Part shown: positions 40,801 through 51,975 of the stretch, piece after piece
How the letters are laid out: each line of letters begins with the position of its first letter
Numbering within the stretch: the stretch's first letter is position 1
Notes under the pieces: generated by a model
What the model was told of the DNA's origin: nothing
Seen by the model: only the letters and a program-made list of their open reading frames with translations
The model's database searches: none
DNA from: Volvox africanus
Lineage: Eukaryota; Chlorophyta; Chlorophyceae; Chlamydomonadales; Volvocaceae
DNA length: 64,000 nucleotides
Assembly (NCBI GenBank): GCA_030268105.1
Contig: BSDZ01000094.1
Location: 2,948,501 to 3,012,500 of the forward strand
Reading direction: 5' to 3'
Made by a program: the position numbers and the translations under genes

Positions 40801-43800
40801 TCGAAGGGAGCGGTGGAAGGTGGCAGCCAGACGGGGCAGGTTGAACACCTAGGGGAAGGTCCCCCCAACAAGCGGCGGCGCCTTATGAATACCCCGCAGG
40901 TGCCAGCAGCACAGGCCTTGCACAGGCCCCAGACCTCGCCATCACTCTCGCAGCCTACCACACAGCAGGAGTCCGGTGAACAGCCCTTGCCCGACCCGGT
41001 TCCTGCGACGGGTGCACATGGCGGTGGCACATGGCTTGATCTCGGCCAGCGCGGACGCTCGCAGGTGCCGTGGGCTGCGCTGTTGGCTCATATGTCGGAG
41101 GAAGAGGAGGGGACGCAGCGCAGCCCAAACCAGCATTACGTCATGAGCCCGCTGGCGCTTTGTGAATTGCTGTTGGCGCGAGGTGGGTCGGGGACCTGGC
41201 GGACAGCCTGGTCGAGGGCGGACGTCTACGCACTGGAACTCACTGCCTGTAGCCCTCTGCCACAGCTTGAGAGGCGGGACGTGGGCATAAAAGGAGCTCC
41301 AGAAACCCTCTCCAGCCCGATGACAAGGTGATGACAAGGTCCGCTTTGAACGCATTTCTGCTACACGATCCTCCAGGTGACCTGTTCGGCCCGGCTGATG
41401 TGGAAGCTGCTGGTTACTGCCTGCTGCGCTGTCTCACATCCCTGGAGCCGTCCCAGACTGCGGAACTGGTGACTCGGGTGCTGGCCTGCCCGTCCTCCGC
41501 AACCCCTCCATTTCCGAACGCAACCCCAAAACCAGAGCGCGCACCCCCGTATGGCTCCGGGGCGGTCAGTCCCATCGCGCCGGGGCCCACTTACACAGTG
41601 GCCAGTTGTGCCCCTGCCGTAGGGGTCGGGGGAGGCCTGGCTGCAGCTTTGGCGGTTCTTCGCCGCCCACTACGACCGGGCGCAGCGCTGCTGCCCGTGA
41701 AGGCGGTCTTACGGGTGCGAGGGTGCGGGAGGCCAGGTCGCTGGTCGATGGCTTAGCAAACAAACGAGTAAGGATAGGGACCCGTGCGCCTGCGAGAACC
41801 CATCAGTGAACGCAGAGACCTGTGACGGCCGTTTTTGGGATAGAGGGAAGGTGGTGGTGATAAGGTTCAGTCGGGTTTGCGGCGGGTGCGGGGATCCGCT
41901 ATCATGGATCCGCTGTCATGGATCCGCTGTCATGGATCCGCTATCATGGATCCGCTATCATGAATCCGCTGTCATGGATCCGCTGTCATGGATCCGCTAT
42001 CATGGATCCGCTGTCATGGATCCGCTATCATGGATCCGCTGTCATGGATCCGCTATCATGGATCCGCTATCATGGATCCGCTATCATGGATCCGCTATCA
42101 TGGATCCGCTGTCATGGATCCGCTGTCATGGATCCGCTGTCATGGATCCGCTATCATGGATCCGCTATCATGGATCCGCTATCATGGATCCGCTGTCATG
42201 GATCCGCTATCATGGATCCGCTGTCATGGATCCGCTGTCATGGATCCGCTGTCATGGATCCGCTATCATGAATCCGCTGTCATGGATCCACTGTCATGGA
42301 TCCACTGTCATGGATCCGCTATCATGTATCCGCTATCATGGATCCGCTATCATGGATCCGCTATCATGGATCCGCTGTCATGGATCCGCTATCATGGATC
42401 CGCTGTCATGGATCCGCTGTCATGGATCCGCTGTCATGGATCCGCTGTCATGGATCCGCTGTCATGGATCCGCTGTCATGGATCCGCTGTCATGGATCCG
42501 CTATCATGGATCCGCTATCATGAATCCGCTATCATGAATCCGCTATCATGGATCCGCTGTCATGGATCCGCTATCATGGATCCGCTGTCATGGATCCGCT
42601 GTCATGGATCCGCTGTCATGGATCCGCTATCATGGATCCGCTGTCATGGATCCGCTATCATGGATCCGCTGTCATGGATCCGCTGTCATGGATCCGCTAT
42701 CATGGATCCGCTATCATGGATCCGCTATCATGAATCCTCTATCATGGATCCGCTATCATGGATCCGCTATCATGGATCCGCTATCATGGATCCGCTGTCA
42801 TGGATCCGCTATCATGGATCCGCTATCATGAATCCGCTGTCATGGATCCACTGTCATGGATCCACTGTCATGGATCCGCTGGCCGAAGATGCTGTCCGGG
42901 GTTGAAGTGCGGCGTAGCGGTTAGCGGCTGGCACATCTAGGGAAGCCATCGTGCCTCGCGACAGGGTGATGCAGGGTCTTCCTGAGGTACCATCTCTGAC
43001 ATGAAGATGGATGTTGCCTCGATGTGCGTTATATGTGCAGACGAAGAGAGGGGGAAGATGGGGAAGTGGCAAAGCCGCGAATGCTAAGGCTGCAGGTGCT
43101 GCTGCGAGTGCTGAGGAGGTGGTGGAGCTGGTGACAGACCCACCTCCTGCCCCCCTGACGGCACTGTGGCTGCTCTCCCACGTGATTCCCGTGCTGATGG
43201 GGGCTCTGGAGCATGAGGACGAGGAGGCGGAGGCGGACGAGGCGGGAACAGCAAGGGCAGGTGGACGGCCTGATGTCGGCAACCGCGATGGCTCTCAGGT
43301 TCTAACCCTAGACATTGAGGCCCGGGCCAGAGCTCTGGGTGAGTTATGATTCCCGTCACAAGTGCGGAACAGGGAATATAATTGGTTCACTCTTACCTTG
43401 CCGAAGGCCCTGCCTCTGATGAGGGCACGCGATCTAGGCACTGCCTTACCCCAGGGGCTTAGGCGGGTCAGGGTTCTCCGGGTAAAATCTGTCGTGCCGT
43501 GCATGTCGACTTCACTTTTCCGCAGCCTGTCCCGCTACCATGGGCTTTGGAGTTCGTTATCCATACTCCATACTCCAAGCAAAATGCCTGCTCCTGCTAT
43601 TCCCCACTGAGGCAAAAATACCATCACGCCTCATCATCACGTTTCCGGGAACCCTGCAGCGTCTCTGGCAGCGCTCCTCCGGCAGCCGGAGCTGCTTCTG
43701 CCGGAGACGCGACCAGAGGAGTTGCCAGCAGCGGTTCGGGTTCTGGCCATGCAGATACGAGGTCTGGGGGCATCAGGCCGTGGAGGGGAGGGCCGCGGAT

Positions 43801-45410
43801 CGGATGCCGGGGCACGATCAAGGGGAGAGAATGTAACAGGAGCAGCGGTAGGGGCGAGTGTAGATAGATGCAACGTGCCGCTGCGGCGGTTGGCAACACT
43901 ACTCTGCCGGAGCTTTGGCCAGAGTTTTGGCCTCGATGATTCCGATGGCGGCGACAGCGGTGGTCGAGGGAGGCTGAAATACCTGGTGCAGTGTGCGCGT
44001 GGTGATTACGCAAGGTCGCTAGAGGCCGGTTCTCAGCTGCCGCTCCCAGGCGTAGAACCAGCCCACAACGGCAGAGGCCAAGCATGGAGGCGACCCACCC
44101 GCGGGTCCTCTCAAAAGCTAGCCACGCTGGCCTCACCCATCTGGCCCGCCATGCGGCCTCTTTTAGCCCTCCTGGACCACCTACCACACGACAGCCATGT
44201 AGCTACTGCCATTCACGAGTTGCTTTTCGCGGCGCTGCTTCAGCGTTGCCCACCCTCCGGGTCCGAAAGGGGCCGCAGCATTACTCCGGTGAACGATGCC
44301 CACCCGGACGGCACTGAAACGGCGGCAGCAACTGTGGCTGCGAAGCCGGCCGTGACGGGGATGGATGCGGGTGCAGTCGCAGCTGAGGGGGTCCTGGGGC
44401 TGCTCCTGGGAGAGGCAATACCCGGCATTGGTAAGGAGGTTCCCCTAGCAGCGCCTCCATGCGCCCTCCAGCTGAGTGCCTCGGCAAAACTGAACGTGTT
44501 ACGGCTGGTAGTCCTAGCGGCGGAGGCTGCATCGCATCGAGATGAGGATACGGCACAGCATGGCGTGCCAGCGGCGGCAGCGATGGAGGTTGCATCTGGG
44601 GAGGTAGCGGTGCCGGAGGCGCAGGGTGAGCCAGGGGGACAGAGAGAGCAACACAAGGAGGAGTCGCCGCTGGGGTCGGGTGATGGTGGCGATCAAAACG
44701 ACCCGTGGGTCATGCCGCCGACCACTGGCGCCGCGGCAGTGGGCACATGGAAGTACAACGAGGTGCAGATGGTTCAAGTTGTTTTGGAGCGATTGGGTAA
44801 TAGCATAGTTGCCGTGGCGGAGGTGCTGCGTGCCGCGGAGCAGCGAGCGCAACCGAGGCCAGGAGCTGCTGTTTCTCCTGCGTTGCCGGCTGCTTCTTCT
44901 TCAGCGTTGGCTACTGGTTTATCGCGTGTGGCGCCCCAGGCCCTCCTGGTGCGGATGGCTGCCGGCGTAGTGGCGGCGGCGGCGTCAAGGGAAGGGGTTG
45001 AGAGTGCGAAGGGAACAGTCCATGGACGGGGAACTAGGCTTGGGCCGGCCATGGGCTCAAGGACTTCGGCCACCATTACCACCACCACCGCTGACGCCCC
45101 TACCGCTTGGGAGGTTGGCGCCGCAGCGGAGGCCGTCGTGCGTCTGCTTAGGTTGTCGGCTCCAGGGATGGCGGTTCTGCAACCCTTCATGGCGGAGGCC
45201 CCTGCTGGGAGGGCGGGGATGGTGGCAGTCGGCGGATTGGCGCTTCTTGCCAGCAGTAGCAGCAGCGGAGGTGGTGGTGGTGGGACCCGGATGAGTGCCT
45301 TATTACAGGGGCAGCATGCTCTTGAGCCTCGGATGACGGGGTTGCAGCTTGTGCAGCATACACAGCAGGCCCTGCGGCTGCTGGCGGCAGCGGCGTGCAA
45401 TTGCTCATGA
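37824..45410 (+). CDS. Large predicted helical protein of unknown function; reading frame interrupted
   Basis: Exon-like blocks: 37824-37937, 38392-38433, 38962-39045, 39344-39997, 40510 to about 41329, 41316/41330-41564, 41623-41696, 43041-43338, 43612-45410. The coding signal is clear from long Leu-rich helices such as LLQRLILEQPHLAECVV, YARLQLLEDAMRLTA, AAGYCLLRCLTSLEPSQ, LTALWLLSHVIPVLMGAL and MRPLLALLDHLPHDSHVAT, separated by acidic and Ala/Pro-rich linkers. This is the look of a HEAT-like scaffold subunit, but I do not recognise the family. Problems: 38434-38961 may hide another exon (a frame with VFTAGVANAIFFRQ at about 38720-38764); an exact 11-bp tandem duplication at 41319-41340 shifts the frame; and the phases of the exons flanking the minisatellite intron do not match (2 versus 0), so an exon or a splice site is missing in the model. 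Confidence 0.55.
38515..38559. repeat. 9-bp GTGTCGGGT tandem repeat, about 5 copies
   Basis: Short head-to-tail array in an intron of the large-protein gene. Confidence 0.9.
41319..41340 (+). repeat. Exact 11-bp tandem duplication inside coding sequence
   Basis: GATGACAAGGT occurs at 41319-41329 and again at 41330-41340. Upstream frame (ending SSPMTR then stop) and downstream frame (SALNAFLLHDPPGD) become one continuous frame if a single copy is counted. Confidence 0.95.
41892..42880 (+). repeat. 14-bp minisatellite, about 71 copies, BamHI site in most units
   Basis: The unit is GGATCCGCTRTCAT with R mostly G or A. The first and last GGATCC are exactly 980 bp apart, that is 70 periods with no net indel. 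A few units carry GAATCC, GTATCC or GGATCCACT. The array lies in the 1.34-kb intron 41697-43040 of the large-protein gene. Because 14 is not a multiple of 3, all three forward frames stay open and give the same 14-residue cycle MDPLSWIRCHGSAV; these are repeat artefacts unless shown otherwise. Confidence 0.98.
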
Positions 45411-46136
45411 TGCAAGAAAGACAGGACATTAATTATGGGAGACGTCGCACCTTTGGGAGAGATATGGAATGTGAAGTGACGTGGTTTTTGGTAATGCAGT
45501 GAGTGCATACGTGATGAAGTGCGAGGGAAAACGTGAAGGTGCGTTTAATTGATCCTTCTCTTTAGTCTCTCTTGGACCGTGGCGTCGTCGTATTTCGTCG
45601 TTGCATGCCAGTATGCGTGACGTGGCAATGCAGGCTGCTGTGTACAGCTTGAAATTGAATTCTTTTTTGAGCATATGATTACCAGCTGGACCGTACTGCA
45701 TCTAGCATTCCTGCAAATGAACATGTACCCGAACGCCCGACGGTCGCATTTAATACAATCAGGGGTTCGCGACACGGACAGGTTGGATATATTAACGTCG
45801 GAAATGTGTCATGAGTCTCAAACGGATGCGGAAGAGCACTGGTAACTGTGCTGGTGATAATCGCATAGGCTCCGAAGCCGTTAACAGTTAACTCCAGCTT
45901 TTGCATTATCGAGCGTGTTTATCCAAGCCACAATTTCTTCACTGTGATTATGTTGTTTCAATGACCTGAATCAAATCAGTTTGCGAGCAACTGTGTACAC
46001 GTCACGCGGCAGGGTGTGGACGATGAATGGGAAGTACGTAACAAGATCAATAATGTTTAGGTCGTGTACTGACTTTATCTGGTACAAACCAGTACTTGTT
46101 TGAAGGCTTTGTGTGTTTTCAGTACGCGCGATCGCC
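45411..46136. other. Intergenic region
   Basis: 3' region of the large-protein gene and upstream region of the TDRD3-like gene. No gene seen. A splice acceptor-like TTTTCAG at 46117-46121 just before the next start leaves open an upstream non-coding or short coding exon. Confidence 0.5.
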
Positions 46137-49100
46137 ATGCTCCAACAACTGGTGGAGCAGGGCTGGAACATTAGAACCGATGTAGGTGTTGATGACGAAT
46201 GTTTTCATAAATTTAATGGTGAATTTGTAATGTTATATGGGGTCTCTGATCAGCTTGTTGAATTCGACAGGCATACCAAGAGCTGGTAGACGATGCAGAC
46301 GGCAACGCTGCCTTGGTGTTGAAAGATCTAATTAACCAGGATCTGAAGAAAATAGGGAAATCATCGCTGCCGGAGGATGTTAACCGCACGTCGACAACTA
46401 TAAAGGGTCCAGTTGTGCTCCAGATTAGCTCTATCACCGATGTATCCCGTCCTACTGCTCGAGAAAGTGCAGCTGGCGGCGGTGCTGACCGGCTTCTCTC
46501 CGTACGGCTCACGGACGGCAAAGTGTCGTGCAAGGCCGTCGAGTATCAGCGAGTCGACCAGCTCAGCGAGGATGTGCCCCCGGGCACAAAAGTGTTGCTG
46601 AGCAATGCAAACGTTAAGAATGGCATGGTGATGCTGAACCCCAAGAGCATCAAGGTACGGGGGTACTGGGGCGGACCACCGCAGGAGATGGGTAGCCACG
46701 TAACGCACGCGCTGCTTCCTCTAGCTTGGGTGGCTGTGCGGTAGATACCAATCTGCCGTTTAAACCCTGACTCTACCGCCACTGAACATGGAAGCACCAG
46801 GAGCACCTTTAATTTCTCTGCCCACTTTCCACCTTCGTTTCTTCGCAGTAAGTATTTCCTTATTCCCCTCCCGCGCCCCTCTGTGCCACTCGCCTGATCC
46901 CACTCAGATTCTGGGTGGTCGGGTGGAGCACCTGGCTGAAGCGTGGGAGACACAGCGCCGGTACGGCGGAGTGGAGCGGCCAAAGGCCACTGGGCCTGGG
47001 GATGACGGCGAGATGGCGCCGCCCTTCAGACATTTCATTCCCGGTGAGGACTCGCTTGGCTCGGGGTTGCTTAGTGCGTATGAACATGCGTCATGGCGGG
47101 GGATTGAAGGCACCGGATGGAAGGGGGGATCTGGAGAGAGATGGGGCGAGGCGGCAGTCGGACTGCTGAACAGCGGGAAGGTGGATGGACAAAGATGGAG
47201 GATGGGGGACGTGGGCTCTTCTCGCCTTAGAAAGGTGAGACGTGTGACACAGACTGAGACCTTCTTCTCTTCTCTTCCTGTCCCGTAACTCCCTTTCCCC
47301 AAGCGACTGGGGACTGGACCAAGCCCTTAACACCGCTAACCCTCAACCTTTGCATGCATACAATTCCACGATTCATTCACACAGGTCGTGACGATAAGGC
47401 GGCGAAGCTCAGTGGAAGGACTGCGGCCTGCACACCCAAGCCGGCAACACCAGTGGCAGCAGCATTGGCGGCAACAAGCAAAGCAATGGCAGGGGGAGCA
47501 GGAGCTGGGGCCGCTGCGCCGTCTACGAGCGGCGCGGAGAAGGAGGGTACACCCGCCGTGTCTCGTTCCCCCGTGGCGGTGGCCCCCGCGGGCCCCTTGT
47601 TCGCGGGAGGTGCTGCCAGTGAGGCGGCCAAGCGTAAACTCCAGGACCAACTGGAGGCGCGTGAGCAGCAGTCAGGTGCGCGTCCCTGTGTATGTTCAAA
47701 AATGTGTATGTATGCCGCTGCCTGGCTGCTTGCCTTTGTTATTTGCGCTTGTGGGGCTGAGTAGGGGTCCCCGCGCTGATGCAGAAATCGCGAATGAAGG
47801 ACAGAGCAAGATCGCAAGGGAGGGAGCAGTAGGGATACGTGCTAATGAACATGGAATGGGCCTATAGGGGGGGAAGTCTCGGAAGCAGCCTATGGATGAA
47901 AGAGGACCAGGTGACGTATTGCTCACTGACACATGTTCCGCCCGGAATAATTAAGGCGCTCGCACTGGTGCTTCCCCGAGGGCCCTCGGGGCGCCAGCCT
48001 GTGGCCATCGTACCATGACATTCTTTGATACCTTGCGGTGCTGTGCTGTGCTGTGCTCGGCTTTGTTCACTTGTGCGTATCTTAAAGGCAGGTCGGACAG
48101 GACGCTTTGGCGGGCGAGGACGAGGCGGCTTCCGTCGCGGCCGTCGTGGTGGTGGCGAGGACGATGACGATGGCGGGGCGATGACGCTGGAGGAGTGGGA
48201 GGCCATGAAGAAGGCTAAGGCAGCAGCAGCGTCTGCTGGTGGGTCACTCCTCTTGCATGTATTGGTTCATACGGCTCGTTGTGTTATGGCTGCGGCTCTT
48301 GCCCACCCTTGCAGGTGGCTTGCAGCTTCGGTACATCCCGGTTACCGCGGAGTTACCCAGTACTTGAGCAGCTTGCGTGCGGGATTTAATGCTTTGCCGC
48401 AGCATGGCGCAGCCTTCTTGGGAACTTGGATCCCTTACTTTCTGAAGTAATGCTGTCCCTCAACTTTTGATGGCGTGGCGATCCTTGCCAACTGACCGAC
48501 TGACATGCGTATGTACATATGCCCTGCACTGCCAAACACGCACCAATCGCCGTGTGCTCAGGGCCCCAGGCGGTCGACCAGTTGCAGGCGGATGAGGCGC
48601 TGGCCAGGCAGATGCAGGTACGGATGGGTTATGAAACACAACGGACTCCGTAAGGATGGGGGGGTAGCAGGGATTCTGAGTCGACGGGTGTATGCGACTG
48701 GTGGGAGGGAGCTTCCCCTGGATGGCTGGATGCCTAGTGGTGAAAGCCGTTGTGAATTGAGGCCAGATGAGCAGTATGCCAGTCTAGCCTCACAGTCTAA
48801 CCTCGTATGTTTTAGCACGCTTTCCTCAGTGATAATCCCATCGCCGGCATGCCTCGTGCTGTACCGGGAAGGTGCTGTACCGGAAGGTGCTGTACCGGGA
48901 AGGTGCTGTACCGGGAAGGTGTTTGACAATGGGAAGTCCAGGAGGCGACCAATCGGGTTTTGGTTTCGTTCAACCCCGGCTCATTGCCGTCCTAACGACC
49001 TCGCTTTTCGCTGCCTCTGTTCTGGTAGGTCATTGTTTCCCAACCCGTTCATTTTTGCTCACTTCTACCCGTCCATCTGTCTCCTCCTCTGTCGGTATCC

Positions 49101-50444
49101 TAGGCGGAGCTGGACCTAGAGGACTCGTACTACTCAGTTCCTGCGGACCAGGGGGCCAGATCGAGAGATCGAGAAGGAGGCCGATACGGGAGAGATTACG
49201 GAGCCGGCGGGGAGCGTGGGCGAAGAGGACGGTACAGGGCTAGGGATGATGACTCCAGGTCCAGGAGTGGCGGTACAGCTGGAGGCCGCGGGGGCTTTGA
49301 CGGACAGCACGGCAACCAGAGGCGGGGCCGGGGCGGCAGAGGTGCGGTAGCCGTCGGAAACTGGGTCACAGAGTCGGTGTCGGAGTCCGAACACCGCGGT
49401 GGAGGAGGCCCTTGGATGGACCGCCGAGTTGACGACGTGGCCCAGGGTAGTGGGGAATTCGATAGGGCTCGAGAAGGTGGTCCTGGCCGGGGTGCTGGCC
49501 GAGGTGATGGAGGCGGTGGCAGATTTGGTGGCGCAGGCGGAGGGAAGGCCGACGAACGGCGAGGGCATGAATCTGGAAGTGGGCACGGCAGGCCAGACCC
49601 TCGAGGCGACCGAGGCGGCGGTGAGCGCAACGACAGCGGTGAGCGCAGGAGTGATACGGTATGGCCGTCTTCGGCCCTGCCTGGTCCGGCAATGGTGTTA
49701 CCCGCTGCAGCTGCGGCAGCAGCAGCAGCTATGGCGGCAGCAACAGCAGCAGCCGGCAGAGGTGCTGCCGCATCCGGCACTGGCGGAATCCGCGGACCTC
49801 TTCACAAGCAAACCGGCACTGGCACTGAAGGGGGAGGCCCGAGCGAGCCGCGTGGGGGAGGGGCCAGTCGGGCGGGACAAGGCTACGTGCGGGAGAGTCG
49901 GAGCAGAGATTCTCCTCATGGCGATGGGACCCGTGTTGGTGGTGATCGAGGAGGCGCCGAGGCCACCCGGCGGCCTGTCGGTGCTGCTCAGGAAGGCACG
50001 GCGCCAGCGGCACCAGCTGCCGAGCCATCGTCACGTGCGAGAGTAATGGCGGCGGGTCCCAGTGGCGGAGCCGCAGCAGCGGCGGCGGCGGCACTTGCAG
50101 CCGTGATCCGTGGTGCCGCCTCGTCGCCGATGCCATCAGCGACAGGGGCAGCACCGGCTCCGCAGCTGCAGCCGCAACTCTCACGGCCAGCAGGTCGGGA
50201 ACTGTCACAGCCGCAGCCGCAGCCGCCACTGCAGCAGGAGCAGCAGCAGCGGCCCCCTGCTTTTCAACCTCCAGCAGCACTAGGGTTAAATAGCAGGGGA
50301 CTGGCAGCGAGCGTGTTCAACTCCGGAACGCGATCTAGTGACGTGACGGTGCATGGCGAGGGCAACGGCAGAGGTGGCGAGGCCCGGGGCTGGCGAGGCC
50401 GTGGTGGCCGTGGCCGAGGGAGAGGCGGAGGCGGAGGCTTCTGA
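46137..50444 (+). CDS. TDRD3/RMI1-type OB-fold protein with RGG-rich C-terminus
   Basis: Seven exons join in frame to 799 residues: 46137-46181, 46271-46654, 46908-47043, 47385-47675, 48092-48238, 48562-48617, 49104-50444. Residues 1-160 match the N-terminal RMI1/TDRD3 domain: LKDLINQDLKKIGKSSLPED, GPVVLQISSITDVS, LLSVRLTDGKVSCKAVEYQ, PPGTKVLLSNANVKNG and LGGRVEHLAEAWETQRRY. In animals TDRD3 binds topoisomerase 3-beta through this OB-fold and acts on mRNA and R-loops. Further on come an Ala-rich region, a GRGRGGFRRGRRGGG patch, a QADEALARQMQAELD helix, and a last 446-residue exon full of RGG/RG, Asp/Arg and Gln tracts ending GRGRGRGGGGGF. No Tudor domain is visible. Role as a TOP3 partner is inference from the family; the start at 46137 puts the OB-fold at the usual distance. 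Confidence 0.9.
48857..48917. repeat. 16-bp GGTGCTGTACCGGGAA tandem repeat, 4 copies
   Basis: Four head-to-tail copies, one with a single-base deletion, in the sixth intron of the TDRD3-like gene. Confidence 0.92.
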
Positions 50445-51975
50445 GCACTGCGGTCAAAGAAATGCATTACCAGCGCTCCTGGGCGTGCAGCGTTCTGGTC
50501 GGTGGGTTGCTGTGCCCAGTTCCCTAGCTGTCTGCTGCCTTCCCCCAGGGTCAGGGCACCTGAGCGCTTCTGGTCAGCCTGCAGATGCTGACGCGTGCAA
50601 CGCCGGCACTGCCGGGTGTGAGCCTGTGAGGGCCCCAGCCAGGTGCGGAGGCTCACAGATGAGCGAGATAGCGCAGGTGGGTTTAGGGCGTCACAAGGTG
50701 TTCTGATTGAGTGCTCCTTTTTGGGGGACAATATTGAGCTGACTGAGATGGCACCGTGCCAGTGGGTGTGGTCTTCCTATCGACGTATCCGTGGGGCACG
50801 AGACACCCTGCGATGGGGCAGATGGCGAGCAAATGCCGTCGCTGCTGCACCGTATGGTGGGGTGAGGGTGACAAGGGCTTTCATGCGGCGTTGATGAAGA
50901 AGCTTTATATGGCAGGCGGCGCGTGCAGGAGCTGCTGGTGAGCTGTGCCGTGGGCTTACGGTCACGAGAGCATGTCAAAGATGAAGGGCATAGGTCGCAG
51001 CCAGTGGGCTAGCTATACATGATGGTCACCTGCCTGGGCCCTGGGCGTTAGCTGGCGCCGGGTGCTGTGTTATCGGTGTGCGACTGTGCTGTGCTTGGTA
51101 GGAAGGACAGGGCGCGAACGTGGGAACAGCGTAACACAGCGTAATTTTTTTCAGGGAGAGCCATAGTTCCACCCGACGATCCCATCTCTCCCATCTACAC
51201 CTTCATTCAGGTTCCGCGTGGGGTACTGCGCTGTCCCCTGGACTTACAAACCGCCCAATGTCGCCTCCGAGAGCTGTAGCAAATATTGCTTAACCGATAC
51301 CATGATGCGCACGTAAGATTATAATAATACATTCCCGCCTTGTATCGTTGCGCTACTGTCGCTTTCTGAAAAAGACAGTGGAAATGACACAAACATACGC
51401 AGACATATATATACATACATATACACCCACATACACACACATACATATATACTGCCAATGCCACCACCTTGACTACCGTGACCATTACCATCGTCACCCT
51501 CCCTCCATATGACGCGGTAGAAAATCAGCTGAATAGACGCAGCTTTTTACGTAGCAAGCACTCTCCAAGGCCATAATTACAATTAGTTCAAATGTTGTGC
51601 CCTTCTTTTGCAATATCGACCCACCAAATCCCTTATCGGTACATTGACATCAGGCCGACCAGTACAAAAGCGCAACTAACCGTGAAGATGGACAGACCTT
51701 ATTGTGATTTTATGGATGGCGAAATGACGGACAATCCGGTCTTTGCCGGGTGAATAGCACGCACTAGTAAACTGCCTGTATCGCAGTTCCCTCATTCAAA
51801 AGCCCGCAGACCGGCGGATCGAGAAGACCCTAGTATCAGTGCATTGACCTCCTGTCCCAGCAGCACACCGCGTCCACCTTTCATTCCACGCATCCCAAAC
51901 GCCACGCACAAAACCTTCAATATCTACAAATCGCATAAACCCCGGCACCCTGACCTCCTACCAGTCCGCCGGACT
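50445..51975. other. Convergent 3' region with simple repeats
   Basis: Holds the 3' UTRs of the TDRD3-like gene and of the leftward gene ending at 51976. A minus-strand TGTAA at 51577-51581 is a plausible poly(A) signal of the latter. A CA/TA-rich tract runs from 51395 to 51452. No gene seen. Confidence 0.5.
51395..51452. repeat. CA/TA-rich simple repeat
   Basis: ACATA/ACACA-type tract in the convergent intergenic region between the TDRD3-like gene and the low-complexity gene. Confidence 0.85.

Noticed and set aside
41892..42880. Array considered as a CRISPR locus or as a real repeat protein of up to 305 residues
   Set aside because: Units are head-to-tail without spacers, the host is a eukaryote, and the three equal frames follow simply from the 14-bp period.
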